Part shown: positions 22,404 to 34,560 of the stretch, one piece after another | Layout: each line of letters starts with the position of its first letter | Numbering within the stretch: position 1 is the first letter of the stretch | Assembly (NCBI GenBank): GCA_035048495.1 | Contig: CM068545.1 | Location: 35,974,225 to 36,038,224, forward strand | Reading direction: 5' to 3' | DNA: 64,000 bases | Source of the DNA: Euptelea pleiosperma | Lineage: Eukaryota > Streptophyta > Magnoliopsida > Ranunculales > Eupteleaceae | Notes under the pieces: model-generated | The model's input: the letters and a program-made list of their open reading frames with translations, nothing else | Told to the model about the DNA's origin: nothing | Database searches by the model: none | Made by a program: the position numbers and the translations under genes

Positions 22404-24060
22404 TTGTTAGACTCAGTTCCTCTCATGGACAATTGTGGGTGGAAATCAAGGGTAGAACCCTTACCAGCTTCCACATCTATGCCCATCCCATTCAATGTTG
22501 AACCACCCAAGTTGGAGCTCAAACCTTTACCTGAAACATTGAAGTATGTCTTCCTTGGCAATGCAGAGACCTTACTTGTCATAGTTGCCTTAGGTCTAGA
22601 GAAGGAACATGAAGGAAAGCTCATAAACGTTCAATCATGAAGCTATTAGGTGGACCATAGCCGATATCAAGGGCATTAGTCCCTATGTGGTGATGCACCA
22701 GATTCATTTGGAAGAACATGTTAAAACCTCGAGGGAACCACAAAGGAGATTGAACCATGTTATGAAAGAGGTAGTGCGTGCAGAGGTCATGAACTTACTC
22801 GATGCGGGTATTATATACCGCATCTCTGATAGTCAGTGGGTCAACCCTGTTCAAGTCATTCCTAAAAAATCTGGTGTTACAGTCGTCGCAAAGGAAAATA
22901 ATGAGTTGGTCCCAACTCGAGTCTTGGACGGTTGGCGAGTGTGCATCGACTATCGAAAATTGAATGCCATGACTAGGAAAGATCATTTTCCACTACATTT
23001 CATCGACCAAATGTTAAAACGTTTCGCTGGTCATCCATACTACTATTTCTTGGATGGTTATTCTGGATATAACCAAATTTCAATTGCCCGTGAGGAACCA
23101 GAGAAAATAACGTTTACCTGTCCGTTTGGTACCTTTGCCTATCGTCGCATGCCCTTTGGGTTATGCAATGCACCAGCTACATTTCAGCAGTGTATGTTGA
23201 GTATTTTCTCAGATATGGTAGAAAGATTTTTAGAAGTATTCATGGATGATTTCTCCATTTTTGGGTCTAACTTTGAGGAATGTCTGCATCACTTGACACT
23301 TGTTCTTGAACGTTGTAAGGAGAAAAACTTGTTGCTTATTAATTGGGAAAAATGTCATTTCATGGTCAAATCTAGCATAGTCTTGGGCCACATCGTGTCA
23401 GAGAAAGGAATAGAGGTCGATAAAGCCAAGGTAGACTTAATTGCGAACTTACTACCTCCAAAAACTGTCAGAGAGGTGAGATCCTTCTTAGGCCATATTG
23501 GTTTCTATCACCGCTTTATCAAGGATTTTGGCAAGATCTCAAAGCCCATATGCGATCTTCTGGCAAAGGAGGCTTCCTTTGAGTTTACTTCCGCTTGTTT
23601 GAAGGCATTCGAAAGGTTAAAAACTGAATTAACCTCGGCACCCATTATTCAACCTCCTGATTGGAGTGTCCCATTCGAGGTAATGTGTGATGCATCGGAC
23701 AATGCCATAGGTTCAGTTTTGGGGCAGCGAGTGAAGAAACTCCCCCATGTCATTTAGTATGCGAGCAAGACTCTGAACGACGCACAACTCAATTATTCAA
23801 CCACGGAAAAAGAGTTGTTGGCTATCGTCTTTGCTTTGGAAAAGTTTCGTCCCTACTTGATAGGATCCAAGGTCATCATTTTTACTGACCATGCCACCCT
23901 GAAATACCTTCTCACAAAGAAGGATGCTAAGGCCCGTTTGATCTGATGGATCTTATTGCTACAAGAGTTTGATCTCAAGATTCGAGATAAAAAGGGTTCT
24001 GAAAATGTGTTTGCTGATCACTTGTCTAGAATGATAGTCGACCAATCCGTAGAGTCGTTA
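22404..24060 (+). pseudogene. Gypsy element E: reverse transcriptase and RNase H
   Basis: The frame 22687-23757 covers nearly the whole RT: WRVCIDYRKLNAMTRKDHF, YRRMPFGLCNAPATFQ and the catalytic FMDDFSIFG, followed by the thumb and connection. RNase H starts at [10 protein letters not shown] (about 23682) and continues after a stop at 23756-23758 with [17 protein letters not shown] and [12 protein letters not shown] to ENVFADHLSRM. A TGA at 23944-23946 replaces Arg. The frame 22404-22640 upstream is the protease-RT linker. Apart from these stops the domain is well preserved; it is an Athila-like RT and matches D residue by residue in many stretches. Confidence 0.88.
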
Positions 24061-25229
24061 CCCGTGTCAGAGAGTTTCCCTGATGAACAACTAATGTTGA
24101 TTTCCAATACTGATCATCTGTGGTACGCTGATATTGTTAATTACCCTGTCACGGAACAAATGCCCGATTATTGGATCAAGCATGTGGTGGTCATTTCAGT
24201 GGGAAAAAGACCGCTGCAAAAGTCTTGCAGTGTGGTTTTTATTGGCCTACCTTTTTCCGAGATTCTCACAATTATTGCAAATTGTGTGATCGATGCCAAA
24301 GACTATGAAAAATCTCGAGAAGAAATGAGATGCCTTTGAACCCAATCCTTATCGTTGAAATTTTTGATGTTTCGGGCATAAATTTTATGGGACCCTTTCC
24401 TATGTCATACGGATACCAGTATATTCTTGTCGCAGTCGATTATGTATCCAATTGGATAGAGGCGATAGCATGTAGGACCAATGACCACAAAGTGGTGGTT
24501 CAATTCCTCAAAGAGAATGTATTTGCTCGTTTTGGCAACCCCCGCGCAATCATTAGTGATGGGGGTAAACATTTTTGTAACCGTATCTTTGAAGCCTTAA
24601 TGAGGAAGTATGTCATCACTCACAAGGTCAGTACACCTTATCACCCACAAACAAGTGGACATGTGGAGATTTCCAATAGGGAGATTAAATCCATACTTGA
24701 GATTGGTCACTTCGGTTGACTGATGCATTGTGGGCATACCGTACTGCTTTTAAAACTCCCATTGGGATGTTTCCATATCAATTAGTCTTTGGCCTTCTAC
24801 CTGTCGAACTAGAGCATAAGGCGTACTGGGGTATTAAGCGCTTTAATTTTGATCTTGGCAAGGCAGGAGAAAATAGGAAACTTCAACTGGATGAGCTTGA
24901 AGAGATCAGAAATGATGCCTATGACTGTGCAAAAAGGTACAAGGACTGCATGAAGGCCATGCATGACAAGGTTATCCTTCGTAAGGATTTCTATCCTGGT
25001 CAGAAGGTCCTATTGCATAATTCTAGATTGCATCTATTTCCTGGTAAGTTGAAGTCATGTTGGAGCGAACCCTACGTTGTGCAAACAGTTCATCCCCATG
25101 GTAGAGCTCCAAAATACCAAGGATGGTAGTACTTTCTAAGTGAACAGACATCGTTTGAAACCATACCTTGAGTACCTGAACACAAAAGTCGAGGAAATAC
25201 TTTTGGAAAATCCTGTGAATCAAGATTAA
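24061..25229 (+). pseudogene. Gypsy element E: integrase, decayed
   Basis: The zinc-binding N-terminus is shortened by a deletion near 24180 and is frameshifted, but YWPTFF and CDRCQ-like text is readable. The catalytic core spans 24330-24719. The first catalytic Asp is Asn (GINFMGPF), the second lies in [13 protein letters not shown] and the Glu in [11 protein letters not shown]. The C-terminal part (24716-25129) reaches a GPY/F-like position where EPYVV is found. A frame change occurs at 24716. The product would be inactive. Confidence 0.8.
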
Positions 25230-26792
25230 TGATCCTATCTCTCACTTGAGAATGACTTTCTTGTACATTATTATATTTTAGTTTGTTTTCTTTTATTGTA
25301 CACTAGTTTATTTATTTGTTTTTATCCCTATGATGTTATCTTACACCCTCTATCTCTTTATAATTTCTCAGTATTTATGATGCCTCACCATTGAAACATT
25401 GATGACAAAGTTTGATTTAAGTTGGGGGGGTGTGGATTTGTGCTTCATTTTTAGGATAATTTCTATTAATACTATTGACTAGTGCATTCCTCCTTTCTTT
25501 TTTTAAAAAAAAAAGTAGCTATGATTTTTTTTTTGCTTGCATTTCTTTTATTGATATTAAATTATGAATATGAAGGCATATGGTGAAAACTCTAAATAGC
25601 CAAATTCTAATGTTTTAATACTAAGTCATTATTATTAACTCTTAAGCAGTGAATTTTAGAAACTTTTTGATATTTGAAAAGTCCACTATACATTTGATAG
25701 TTTGCTAGAGTTTAGGTTAACTTTAGTGGTTGTGACCTAATGATTTCCTAGGAGTGTTAGGAAAGACCAAGTCCAATGAACTTTGTTTAACTGGTTTATT
25801 TGGTTGGCTGGAAAAGAAGAAAAACAGAACTGGATATAAATACGCTTTGAAAAGCAACCAATGAATTACATCGGGTACATCGAAAAGGGCTACCTATTTC
25901 CTTTGTATTATATTGAAAAACATTTCTCTAATATAAAAAAAGGAAGTGCTGGATATGAGGAAGAAGTGTCAAGAAGAATAGGCGCAATCAAAAGAAAATT
26001 TTGTTAAAAGTTTTAATGATTCTTGTTTCTGAGATAAGGTGAAAGCCATCGTTGTAAAAATACAAGTAAGCAGTAATATCACAAATAAAGCCCATGAGGT
26101 ATTAAGATAAACATCCAAATCGCTTGTCAACCCGAACAGGTAGCTTAGTTTTAAATTGGTTCCTTAGGTTAATCCAACCATCTCTTTGGTGATTAGAAGT
26201 TCACTTCTGATTTAAGAAACCGACCCTCTAGTTGTCTATCAGACTTCACATGCACTCAAAGTCATATTATTCTAGAATTTCTCTAAAGGGGAATTAATGA
26301 TTCGGACTCTATCTTGAATTTTTAGAATAAATGGCTGAAAATCATAAATAACCAATGCTTGATTAATCTTGAATTTAATGCTTCAATGAATTATGCAGCA
26401 AATTTTTATTTTCTTTTTTTTAACTTAGTTCTTTTCATTTTATCATTTAAAAAAATAGAGGATTGTAGGTCTTGCTTAACAGTTATTATCCCAAATTTTG
26501 TACTCCACCTTTCTAATCTAATTGGATATTATTATCACATTTGGAGGGTGTTCTAAGGGATTCTAAAAAAAAAAAAAGTTGAATGATTTAAATTTTGTGG
26601 GTATATTTACTGCAAACCCTCACGAGTCAAACTCATCCACTAGGGGTAACCTAGGGGTTTAAGGGCTTGCTGCATACGCTAAATGCAGTCGTGATGGCCT
26701 GTGAAAGTGGTAGTTTATTTTATTTTTATTTTTGTTTTAATTGGTAGATCACATGAATTGCTAGGGACTAGCAATATGCTGGTTGGGGAGTG
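25230..26792 (+). other. Element E 3' untranslated region and polypurine tract
   Basis: AT-rich sequence between the end of pol and the 3' LTR, without a recognisable env-like frame. It ends with GCTGGTTGGGGAGTG (26778-26792), the polypurine tract that would prime plus-strand DNA. The same CAATATGCTGGTTGGGG context precedes the D LTR. Confidence 0.7.
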
Positions 26793-27590
26793 TGATAAGT
26801 CATTATTTTATGCATTTTTACCCCATTTTCCTTAGTTGATTATTAGAATTATCATACATAAATCTTCAAACTTACATGAAAATAGGATATTCTCTTTTCA
26901 CCAATTGTATATTAGATTTCTCTTAATAATAGTCAATTACTTTATATTAATAATCTTATTTCATTAGGTACTTGAGCTGAAGACTAAAGCAAGCATAAGT
27001 CCAAGCCCAAATCTGAGCAAAAGGGTAGACTATGTGGACGGGCCAAGAAGTGGGCCAATGTAGTGGGCTAATTTGGTGGACTAAGCATTGACCAAGGTGG
27101 TTGAGATTACAACAAAATGAACGGTCCAGATTACAAAAGGCATGAGGAGTTACACATCCCGGCCTATAAAAGGACTTTCAATAGACAATGGAAGGAGTTC
27201 TTCTCTTGGTTACTTTCCAACTGGCGATCTCTCTCGGTTATGCACATCTTACGCCTACAGTCTTCTCTTGGCATCAGATCTCTTTTCCATTTTTTTCTTT
27301 ATTTCTTTTAGTCATTTATTTGTTCTTCTTGTAATTTTTTCTTCTTTTTAGTTTAATTGTGCTTATCAAGTGTAATGTTTTCCGGTCATTAGAGAGATTG
27401 ACAACCTCTGTTGATGACTGGTAAGAACTCGTTCTTTAAAATTAAAGTTATAAAGCATTTTTTTGTTAGAATTATTTTTGGTTGATCAAGTTAATTTCAC
27501 CATTCTCATCCCTTCTTGTGGTTCGACCTTGTATTTGCACTATACATAAATCGTTGATTTGGCTTTTGCAGATTTGGGTTTGATTAAACA
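26793..27590 (+). mobile_element. 3' LTR of gypsy element E, ~798 bp
   Basis: It starts TGATAAGTCATTATTTT immediately after the polypurine tract and ends near GATTAAACA at 27590. It is much shorter than the 2.6-kb LTRs of the A/D/B/C family and has a different sequence. It includes a TATA box (27165-27171). The 5' LTR is missing, so the right end is inferred. Confidence 0.7.
27165..27171 (+). promoter_or_regulatory. TATA box of element E LTR
   Basis: TATAAAA within GGCCTATAAAAGGAC sits in the middle of the LTR, where the U3/R promoter of a plant LTR element is expected. Confidence 0.55.
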
Positions 27591-27639
27591 GTAAAGTACA
27601 CCGATCGAGAAAATACTGTCCGTCAGTAGCCACTGACGA

Positions 27640-29551
27640 CCCAAGCACAATTCGAAAGGGAGAATGCCAATTTGGTCACTCTTGAGAAGGTGACTGAATT
27701 AATACAGAAGTACCAAGAAATTAGATCAGAACCCGGTGCGAAACAACTATAGAAGTACCAAGAAATTAGATCGGAACCGTGTTTTGACAGTCTTATGTGT
27801 AAAATGTTCCTAGCAAGCCTGAAGAGTAACTCTTTAGTGTGGTTTCACAACCTGGCTTCGGAGTCAATCAAATGCTTTAAAGCATTGGAAGATGTATTCG
27901 TGACTAAATACTTCCATTAGAGGAAGAGGATGTTATGTGTCACGACTCTCTTCAACATTAAACAAGCCCCAAAAGAGTCACTTCAGGATTACCTGACCCA
28001 GTTCAGGAAGGTCACTTAGGTTGACCAATTAGAAGAGAGGACAACGGTGTTCGCATTGCAAATCGGTGTCTCGGTGGGTTCCCAAGCACATGAAGCTTTG
28101 ATAATTCGTAACCCACCCAGACCGGAGGATGCTTACCTCATTCTGGAAGAATAGATCTGAGAAGAGGATTCTGTTAAAGCTCGGATAGGGCCAGCCAAGA
28201 TACGAGTAAATGAAGTCGGCTCCTCAACTAGAAAAGGTGTAGGAAAGAGAGACCGATCGAGCTCGAGAGATCGGGGAGGAGACAGAGAACAAAGAAGAAT
28301 GAATGGGGGCCCAAGAGAATATATGCCTTTGATAGTAGCAAGATCAATAATCCTAGAGAAGATCCGGGGGGAGGGTTTCTTCAAGCCCCCCTAAGACAAC
28401 TTATGTTGATAGACTTGACAAGCCTTACTACGTGGCACAAAAGATCATTCGACGGAGGAATGTTACGCATTGATGGATTTGATCCAACAGTTAATCAACC
28501 AAGGTCGGCGGTTGGTTTTGTAGTATGTGGCCCAAGACGGGGACCAAGAGAACGAGGACGAAGAAGCCGATCTGGACCAGCAGCTCAGGGTGAGGCTCGA
28601 CAGCTGAGGAATGCTATCCACATGATTTATTGTGGATCCTCGGAGTCTAGAAATGCTCATCGAAATAAAGTCAAGAGGACGATGAGTATACGAGAAGTAA
28701 TGAATGTGTCAGTAGAGCCAAAGACTGTTGAACCGATTGCCGCAAGAGATTTGGATCCGAGAATGACAATATGGTTATAGAGATCTAGAGGCAATATCAG
28801 GTCCTCATGAGGATGCCTTAGTCATTTCCATGGCAATAGGAAATTTCTCAATGAAGAGAATTTTGATAAATTGTGGGAGTTCAGTGGAGATTTTGTTTAG
28901 ATATGTCTTTGATAGTATGGGAATTAGTGAGGCTATCTTAAAACCCTTCCGAGTGGCAATCTACAGTTTTAATGGGGTAGCCTCAGAACCCTTGGGGGAG
29001 ATAGTGTTACCAGTGATGGCTAGGCCGGTGACACTGTTGACTAGGTTCCTGGTGGTAGATGCCCCTTAATAACATACAATGTGATTTTGGAGACACGCTT
29101 GGTGCATGGCATGAAAGGCGGTGCCATCCACTTACTATCAAGTCATCCGATTCCCCACCACTCTCGGTCTATACAAAAGTCAAGGAGATCAGAATGCGGC
29201 ATAGAGATGCCAGGCCATCATGGCAAAAGATTCCACGAAGATCGATCACATGGGAGGGAGAAGTTGGCCAGACTGACAAATAATAGCTACAACAATCCTC
29301 CGAAGAGAAGGAGGCCTAGAGAGAAAACTATAGAAGAAGTAGAGCCCTTAGAAGTTGGCGGCGAAGGAGAAGGGAAGATCACTTACATCGGCTTAGAATT
29401 GAGCCAAGAAGAAAAGAAATGTTTGAAGGAATTTTTGAAGAGGAACGTGGATGTCTATGCCTAGTCAATGATAGACATGCCGGGGATAGACCAATAAGTA
29501 GTGAGCCATCGACTCAGCATCAAAGAAGGAGCAAATCCGGTGAACAGAGAG
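27640..29551 (+). pseudogene. Tat-like gypsy Gag and protease half, decayed
   Basis: Plus-strand frames contain the Gag core (LVWFHNLASESIKCF at about 27836, then KQAPKESLQDYLTQFRKV) and an Arg/Ser-rich stretch. A STEECYALMDLI knuckle-region segment lies near 28448-28485. The protease frame 28830-29069 reads MKRILINCGSSVEILFRYVF; the expected catalytic Asp is Asn here. The pre-RT linker at about 29340-29550 includes KKCLKEFLKRNVDVYA and VVSHRLSIKEGANPV. The homology stops at 29551. The downstream RT to LTR half is at 5137-8718 on the other strand. Many stops and frameshifts are present. Confidence 0.8.
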
Positions 29552-29611
29552 TGATGAGGATTTCCCTTCGACTAGCTTTGACAGTTGTTATAGGAGAAAT
29601 GTGGCTGAGGT

Positions 29612-31235
29612 TGAAAATTACGACCAAAGGACGCATCGAAAACCCTTGATTTCAACAATATTTGTAATTTCTCTGAATCTGTTCACTTAATCTGCAAATA
29701 AGCAGACTTGCACAGTGGCTCGTGTCGGATATCGTCCGCACTCGAGATTAGTTAGCACAATAAGAAACAAGAATAATCAGAAAATGCTCGAAATAAATGA
29801 AAGGGTGAGAATGGTGGATGTTGATTTAAAATATGCTTGAGATTGTTGTTAAAACTATTAGAATAAAAAAAAACATAAGAGAAACGAGAATGAAAAACAC
29901 AATAAATGAAAACAACTTAAACTTGAATTTAAAACTTGTTCATTAAACTAAAAACAAATGCTTGGTCAAATGCTTTATAACGGAAATAACATTAAACCAA
30001 ATTAATCTAGAAAGTCATTAAAATATTACCCTAGAAAGCATGTAAAGGTAGAGAGGGAAAGAAGAGAGAGAAAGAATGTAGGAAGGTTAGAGAGATGAAT
30101 TAAAGAGAAGCTTACCTTGAAGAGGTAGATAGTGCAACTCCGATTGGATCGACCTCAATAGGATTGAGGATTGTAGCCTTTGATTGTGGCAGATGGAATG
30201 GGCAGCAAGGAGACGTTGCTATTTGATGCTTTGCACCTCGAGGTGGAGGTGTTAATGGTGAGCTCGCCGGAGTTGCTCGTCGGAGAAGAAGGGTGAAGAA
30301 GAAGAGAAAGAAAGAAGAAAGAAGAAAGAGAAGAAGAGAGGGGGAGGGAACCAACCCAAGAAGGAGAGATTGTAGATCTCTTATAGACTTTTTTTTCCTT
30401 TTTGCTTGTTGTAAAAATGATGACCGTTGGATCTCTAGATCCAACGGTTGGGAATGGGTTAGTTAGATGAGAGAGAGAGTGACTAGGATAGAGAGATATG
30501 GGGGAGAGAAGAATCGATCAAGTGAGACCAATTCTTCTCTTGTTGTTGCAAATGGGCATGAGCATGGGTAATGGGCATGGGTCATGGGTCATGGGCATGG
30601 GCATGGGTCATGGGTATGGGTCACGGGCTTAGGTCATGGGCCTATGTCATGGGCCAAGATAGATAGATAAAGAGAGAAGTAGGAGAGAGGTGAGAGAAAA
30701 ATATAAAAATAAAAGCATTGGAGGGTCTTGAACCCTGATTTTCTTTATTCTCTCTCGTCCGCTCCACCAATAACTCAAACTTATCCTTTGATGTCAATTG
30801 GTGTGGCCTTTAACACCTAAGTCTTTCTCTTGGTCTCCAGCTATTCTCTTTCTTAGTCCTTGTTCTGACTCTACGATCCTTTAGCTTTGCCCGTATATGT
30901 CTTCTATCTTTTTATCCTAGCCTGTTAGCTCTTTAAGCTTTGATAAAAGTCTTCTGTGGTTGATCGTGGGCCCGCCAATCCTCGAGAATCGCCCGATAGG
31001 GTCTCCTACAAGTGAAAAAGCGCGTAATGAGATTCAACTAAAACGGCTTGATACTAGACTATCCGAAATGCGTATATTTCATGCAAATAGTCGATTTTCG
31101 TCTAAAGAATGCGTTTTACGAAATGGAAGAAACTCTTATATGGAAAAGTCGACAAAAAGATAAGTTTTACGTAGGAGAATGCGACATCGCTATAAGGATA
31201 ATGGCTTAAAATAAGCACTTTTGAGCGAATATCAG
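29612..31235 (-). mobile_element. Lone diverged Athila-family LTR (F), ~1.62 kb
   Basis: On the minus strand it starts TGATATTCGCTCAAAAG (ending at 31235) and finishes with ...AATTTTCA at 29612. It shares the U3 start (TACGTAGGAGAATGCGAC in plus reading) and the U5 text CGTGTCGGATATCGTCCGCA with the other LTRs, but is clearly older or of another subfamily. No PBS or polypurine tract flanks it and the adjacent 5-mers (GAGGT and GTTGA) differ, so it is not a simple solo LTR. Its TG terminus lies exactly at the inferred right inversion breakpoint. Confidence 0.75.
30552..30651. repeat. ATGGGC/ATGGGT minisatellite in LTR F
   Basis: About fifteen irregular hexamer-like repeats of ATGGGC, ATGGGT or a close variant run in tandem, following a GTTGTTGCAA phrase. 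Confidence 0.75.
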
Positions 31236-31985
31236 TTGACTTTTTGGATCTTCATCAAGATGAACATATTTTCAAGAAGTAAAGGCATATGCCTACATAA
31301 AATCCAAAATGGTGTGGGCGTATGGTCTTAAATTGCAATTTGGACTGATAGATTGTTAGATCTAGCAAGATCAGATGGCTGAGAAGCATGGACCGCTGGA
31401 TCTTCATCAAGATGACCACATTTTCAAAAAATAAAGGCATAAGCCTGCATAAAATCCAAAATGGTGTAGGCGTTTGGTCTAGATTGCATTTTAAAGTTTT
31501 GGATCATCACGATCAAGCTAGATCAGACGGCTAAGAAGCATCAACTGTCGAATCTCCACGAAGATGAACAAATTTTTTAGATCTTAAGGCATACGCCCGC
31601 ATTAAATAAAAAATGATGCAGGCGTATGGCCTCACATTCCATTTTAGAGCTTTTGATCATCATAATCAAGCCAGATCAGACGGCTAAGAAGAATCAACCG
31701 TTAGATCTCCACAAAAATGAATAGATTTTTAGATCTTAAGGCATACACCCACATTAAATAAAAATGATGTAGACATATGGCCTCAAATTACATTTTAGAG
31801 CTTTGGATCATCATGATCAAGCTAGATCAGATGACCAAGAAGCATCAACCGTCAGATATCCATGAAGATGAACATATTTTTTAGATCTTAAGGAATATGC
31901 CCACATTAAATAAAAAATGATGCGGGCTTATGGCTCAAATTACATTTTGGAGCTTTGGATCATCATATCCATTTGTCGAGTAAAG
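31236..31985 (+). repeat. Hairpin tandem array, five units of 152 bp
   Basis: Five units contain a hairpin with arms like GCATACGCCCGCATT and ATGCGGGCGTATG, at about 31283, 31436, 31588, 31740 and 31892, a spacing of 152-153 bp. Between hairpins each unit carries a GATCAAGCTAGATCAGA-like phrase and CATCAACCGT. The last unit runs straight into the protease region (PPFPDRL at about 31987). The same unit lies inverted after gag at 9960-10395. Confidence 0.88.
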
Positions 31986-32891
31986 CCTCCCTTCCCAGAC
32001 AGACTTGTCCAAGATAAGCGGGATCAGCAATTCTTAGAGATCTTAGATGTCTTTAAAGACATCCAGATCAATATCCCATTCCTTTCTGCTATCAAGCAAA
32101 TCCCCTCCTATGCCAAATTCCTCAAGGACTTGTGCACAGTTAAGCGGCGTACGCATGTACCCAAAGCTGTCTTCTTGGCCGAAAAAGCTACCGCGTTCAT
32201 TCAATGCAACAGTGTGATCAAACACAAGGATCCAGGTAGCCCAACTGTCCAATGTGAAATTGGAGACAAATTTAGATGCACTGCCTTGCTAGATTTAGGG
32301 GCTAGCGTTAACCTCATACCATTCTCGGTATATCAGCAGTTAAGACTGAAAGATATGAAGCCTACCAATGTCACCCTGAAATTGGCTGATCAGTCCATCA
32401 AGATTCCAAGAGGAATCATTGAAGATGTCCTAGTAAAAGTCGCTAACTTTTATTATCCTGTGGACTTTATCATTCTCGACACTGAGCCGTGTCAGGATAA
32501 CCGCATTCCGGTCATCTTAGGCCGTCCTTTCCTTGCCACCGCGAATGCACACATCGGGTGCCGAGACGGAAACATGTCCATTGCTTTCGAAAACCTCAAA
32601 GCTGAGGTCAATATCTTTCGTCTAATGCAACAGGATGCCGATCGCGATGTGGCCGATGAAATGTGTGTCGTTGAGAGTCTAATCCCGGACTCCACCGAAA
32701 ACATTCTTAAACAGTGTCTAGCACACTTTGGGGCTGACTTTGCAACAGAGTCAGCTATTTCTGATCTCAATGATCTTTTGGAGACTGCTCCACTACTAGA
32801 GATCCCCGCTCCACTCATCGAGTTCGAGCCTCTGATAACCATGGCCAGAGAACCCATCCTTCCTTTACCTATTGAAGTCAAACCTCTTTAA
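31986..32891 (+). pseudogene. Athila-like element D: protease and linker
   Basis: The frame opens inside the last array unit and becomes recognisable at VKPPFPDRLVQDKRDQQF. It continues with INIPFLSAIKQIPSYAKFL, the protease-like CTALLDLGASVNLIPFSVY (about 32278-32335) and RIPVILGRPFLATANAHIGC. DLG rather than DTG/DSG at the active site is usual in this lineage. A linker to RT follows (VVESLIPDSTENI). The frame stops at TAA 32889-32891 but continues in the same register into RT. Relatives of the linker form the chimeric protein of elements B and C. Confidence 0.88.
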
Positions 32892-34110
32892 TCCGTGTCT
32901 TCTGTGACACATACTTCAACTCCATCTGCTCCAACATTGGAGCTCAAGCTACTTCCAACAGATCTTTCCTATGCCTATCTTGGTCCTAAGGAAACCTACC
33001 CTGTCATTATTGCTTCCGCTTTGTCTGAGAGTGAACGTAAGAAACTTCTCGAGTTGCTCAACGAGCACAAATCTGCAATAGGTTGGACTATAGATGATAT
33101 TCGTGGCATAGACCCCTCGGTGTGCCAACATCACATCTATCTTGAGGATGAATCCAAAACCTCTCGAGAACACCAGAGGAGGTTGAACCCCGTCTTAAAG
33201 GATGTAGTCTAGGACGAGGTCCTTAAACTGTTAGATGCGGGTATCATTTACCCCATCTCCGATAGCAAATGGGTGAGTCCTATTCATGTCGTCCCTAAAA
33301 AGGCAGGATTCACAATTGTGGAAAATGAGAACAAAGAAATGGTCACCCAGCGCCTGAAGAAAGGGTGGAGAGTCTGCATCGATTACTGACGACTCAACAC
33401 CAATACTAGGAAGGACCATTTTCCTTTACCCTTCATAGACCAGATGTTGGAGAGACTAGCAGGTCACTCCTATTACTGCTTCCTTGATGGTTACTCAGGG
33501 TATAATCAAATACCCATCGCCCCTGAGGATCACGAGAAGACAACTTTCACCTCTCCCTTTGGTACTTTTGCCTACAAGCGCATGCCCTTTGGCCTCTGCA
33601 ATGCACCCGCAACCTTTCAAAGGTATATGATGAGCATATTCTCTAACATGGTAGAAAAATTCATCGAAGTCTTTATGGACGACTTCTCAGTTTTTGGGTC
33701 ATCCTTTGATGACTGTCTGAACCATCTAGGGCTTGTACTTCAACGCTGTCAGGACAAGCGACTTGTCCTCTATTGGGAGAAATGCCACTTCATGGTAAAG
33801 AAAGGCATAGTTCTGGGACATGTCATTTCCCATCAGGGCATTGAGGTCGACAAAGCTAAAATCGATATCATCTCAACCTTGCCCATTCCTAAGTCCGTAC
33901 GTGACATCCGATCCTTTTTGGGACACAAAGGATTCTATAGGTGATTCATCAAGGACTTCTCTCAAATCGTTCGACCTCTGTCCCATCTTCTGGCTAAAGA
34001 TAGTCCTTTTGACTTTAATGCTGACTGTGTCAAGGCATTTGAGCGTCTCAAATTTGAGCTCACTACTGCGCCCATTATCCGTCCCCCGGACTGGACTCTA
34101 CCTTTCGAAG
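32892..34110 (+). pseudogene. Athila-like element D: reverse transcriptase
   Basis: One register runs through the whole domain, interrupted only by TAG at 33210-33212 and TGA at 33387-33389 and 33942-33944. Both TGAs sit where Arg is expected. Motifs in order are GWRVCIDY, YCFLDGYSGYNQIPI, YKRMPFGLCNAPATFQRY and the catalytic FMDDFSVFGSSF, then GHVISHQGIEVDKAKI of the thumb. There are no frameshifts, so the copy has decayed by point mutation only. The enzyme would copy element RNA into DNA. Confidence 0.9.
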
Positions 34111-34560
34111 TAATGTGCGATGCTTCTGACTACGCGTTAGGTGCTATTCTAGGGCAGAGAGTTGACAAAAGGTCACATGTGATCTACTACACGAGCAAAA
34201 CTCTTAACTCTGCCCAAATGAATTACTCCACCACTGAGAAAGAACTCCTGGCGGTAGTCTTCGCCTTTGATAAATTTTGTCAGTACCTTTTAGCCACTAA
34301 GGTGGTCGTGTGCACTAATCATGCAGCCCTTTGTTATCTCATGTCGAAAAAGGAAACCAAGCCTCGATTAATTCGATGGATTTTATTACTACAAGAATTC
34401 GACCTCGAGATCAAGGATAAGAAAGGAACTGAAAATGTTGTGGCTGATCACTTGTCTAGACTGACTTTAGAGTCATCCTTTGACACCCAGCCCATCCCTG
34501 AGACCTTTCCAGTTGAACAACTGTTCGCTATCTCCATTCATCCATGGTATGTTGACATTG
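34111..34560 (+). pseudogene. Athila-like element D: RNase H
   Basis: The frame 34113-35840 starts with [16 protein letters not shown], carrying the first catalytic Asp. It continues with [17 protein letters not shown] (catalytic Glu), [12 protein letters not shown], where the usual Asp before the His is Asn, and [11 protein letters not shown] (last Asp). The domain is in frame with RT and integrase. It would remove the RNA strand after cDNA synthesis. Confidence 0.88.

Noticed and set aside
29612..31235. LTR F as a simple solo LTR
   Set aside because: The adjacent five bases do not match (GAGGT versus GTTGA) and its TG end coincides with the array border, so a rearranged LTR is more likely.
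31236..31985. Centromeric satellite array
   Set aside because: The 152-bp period is in the satellite range, but only five units are present and they lie between element parts on both occurrences, so an internal repeat of the retrotransposon is the better explanation.
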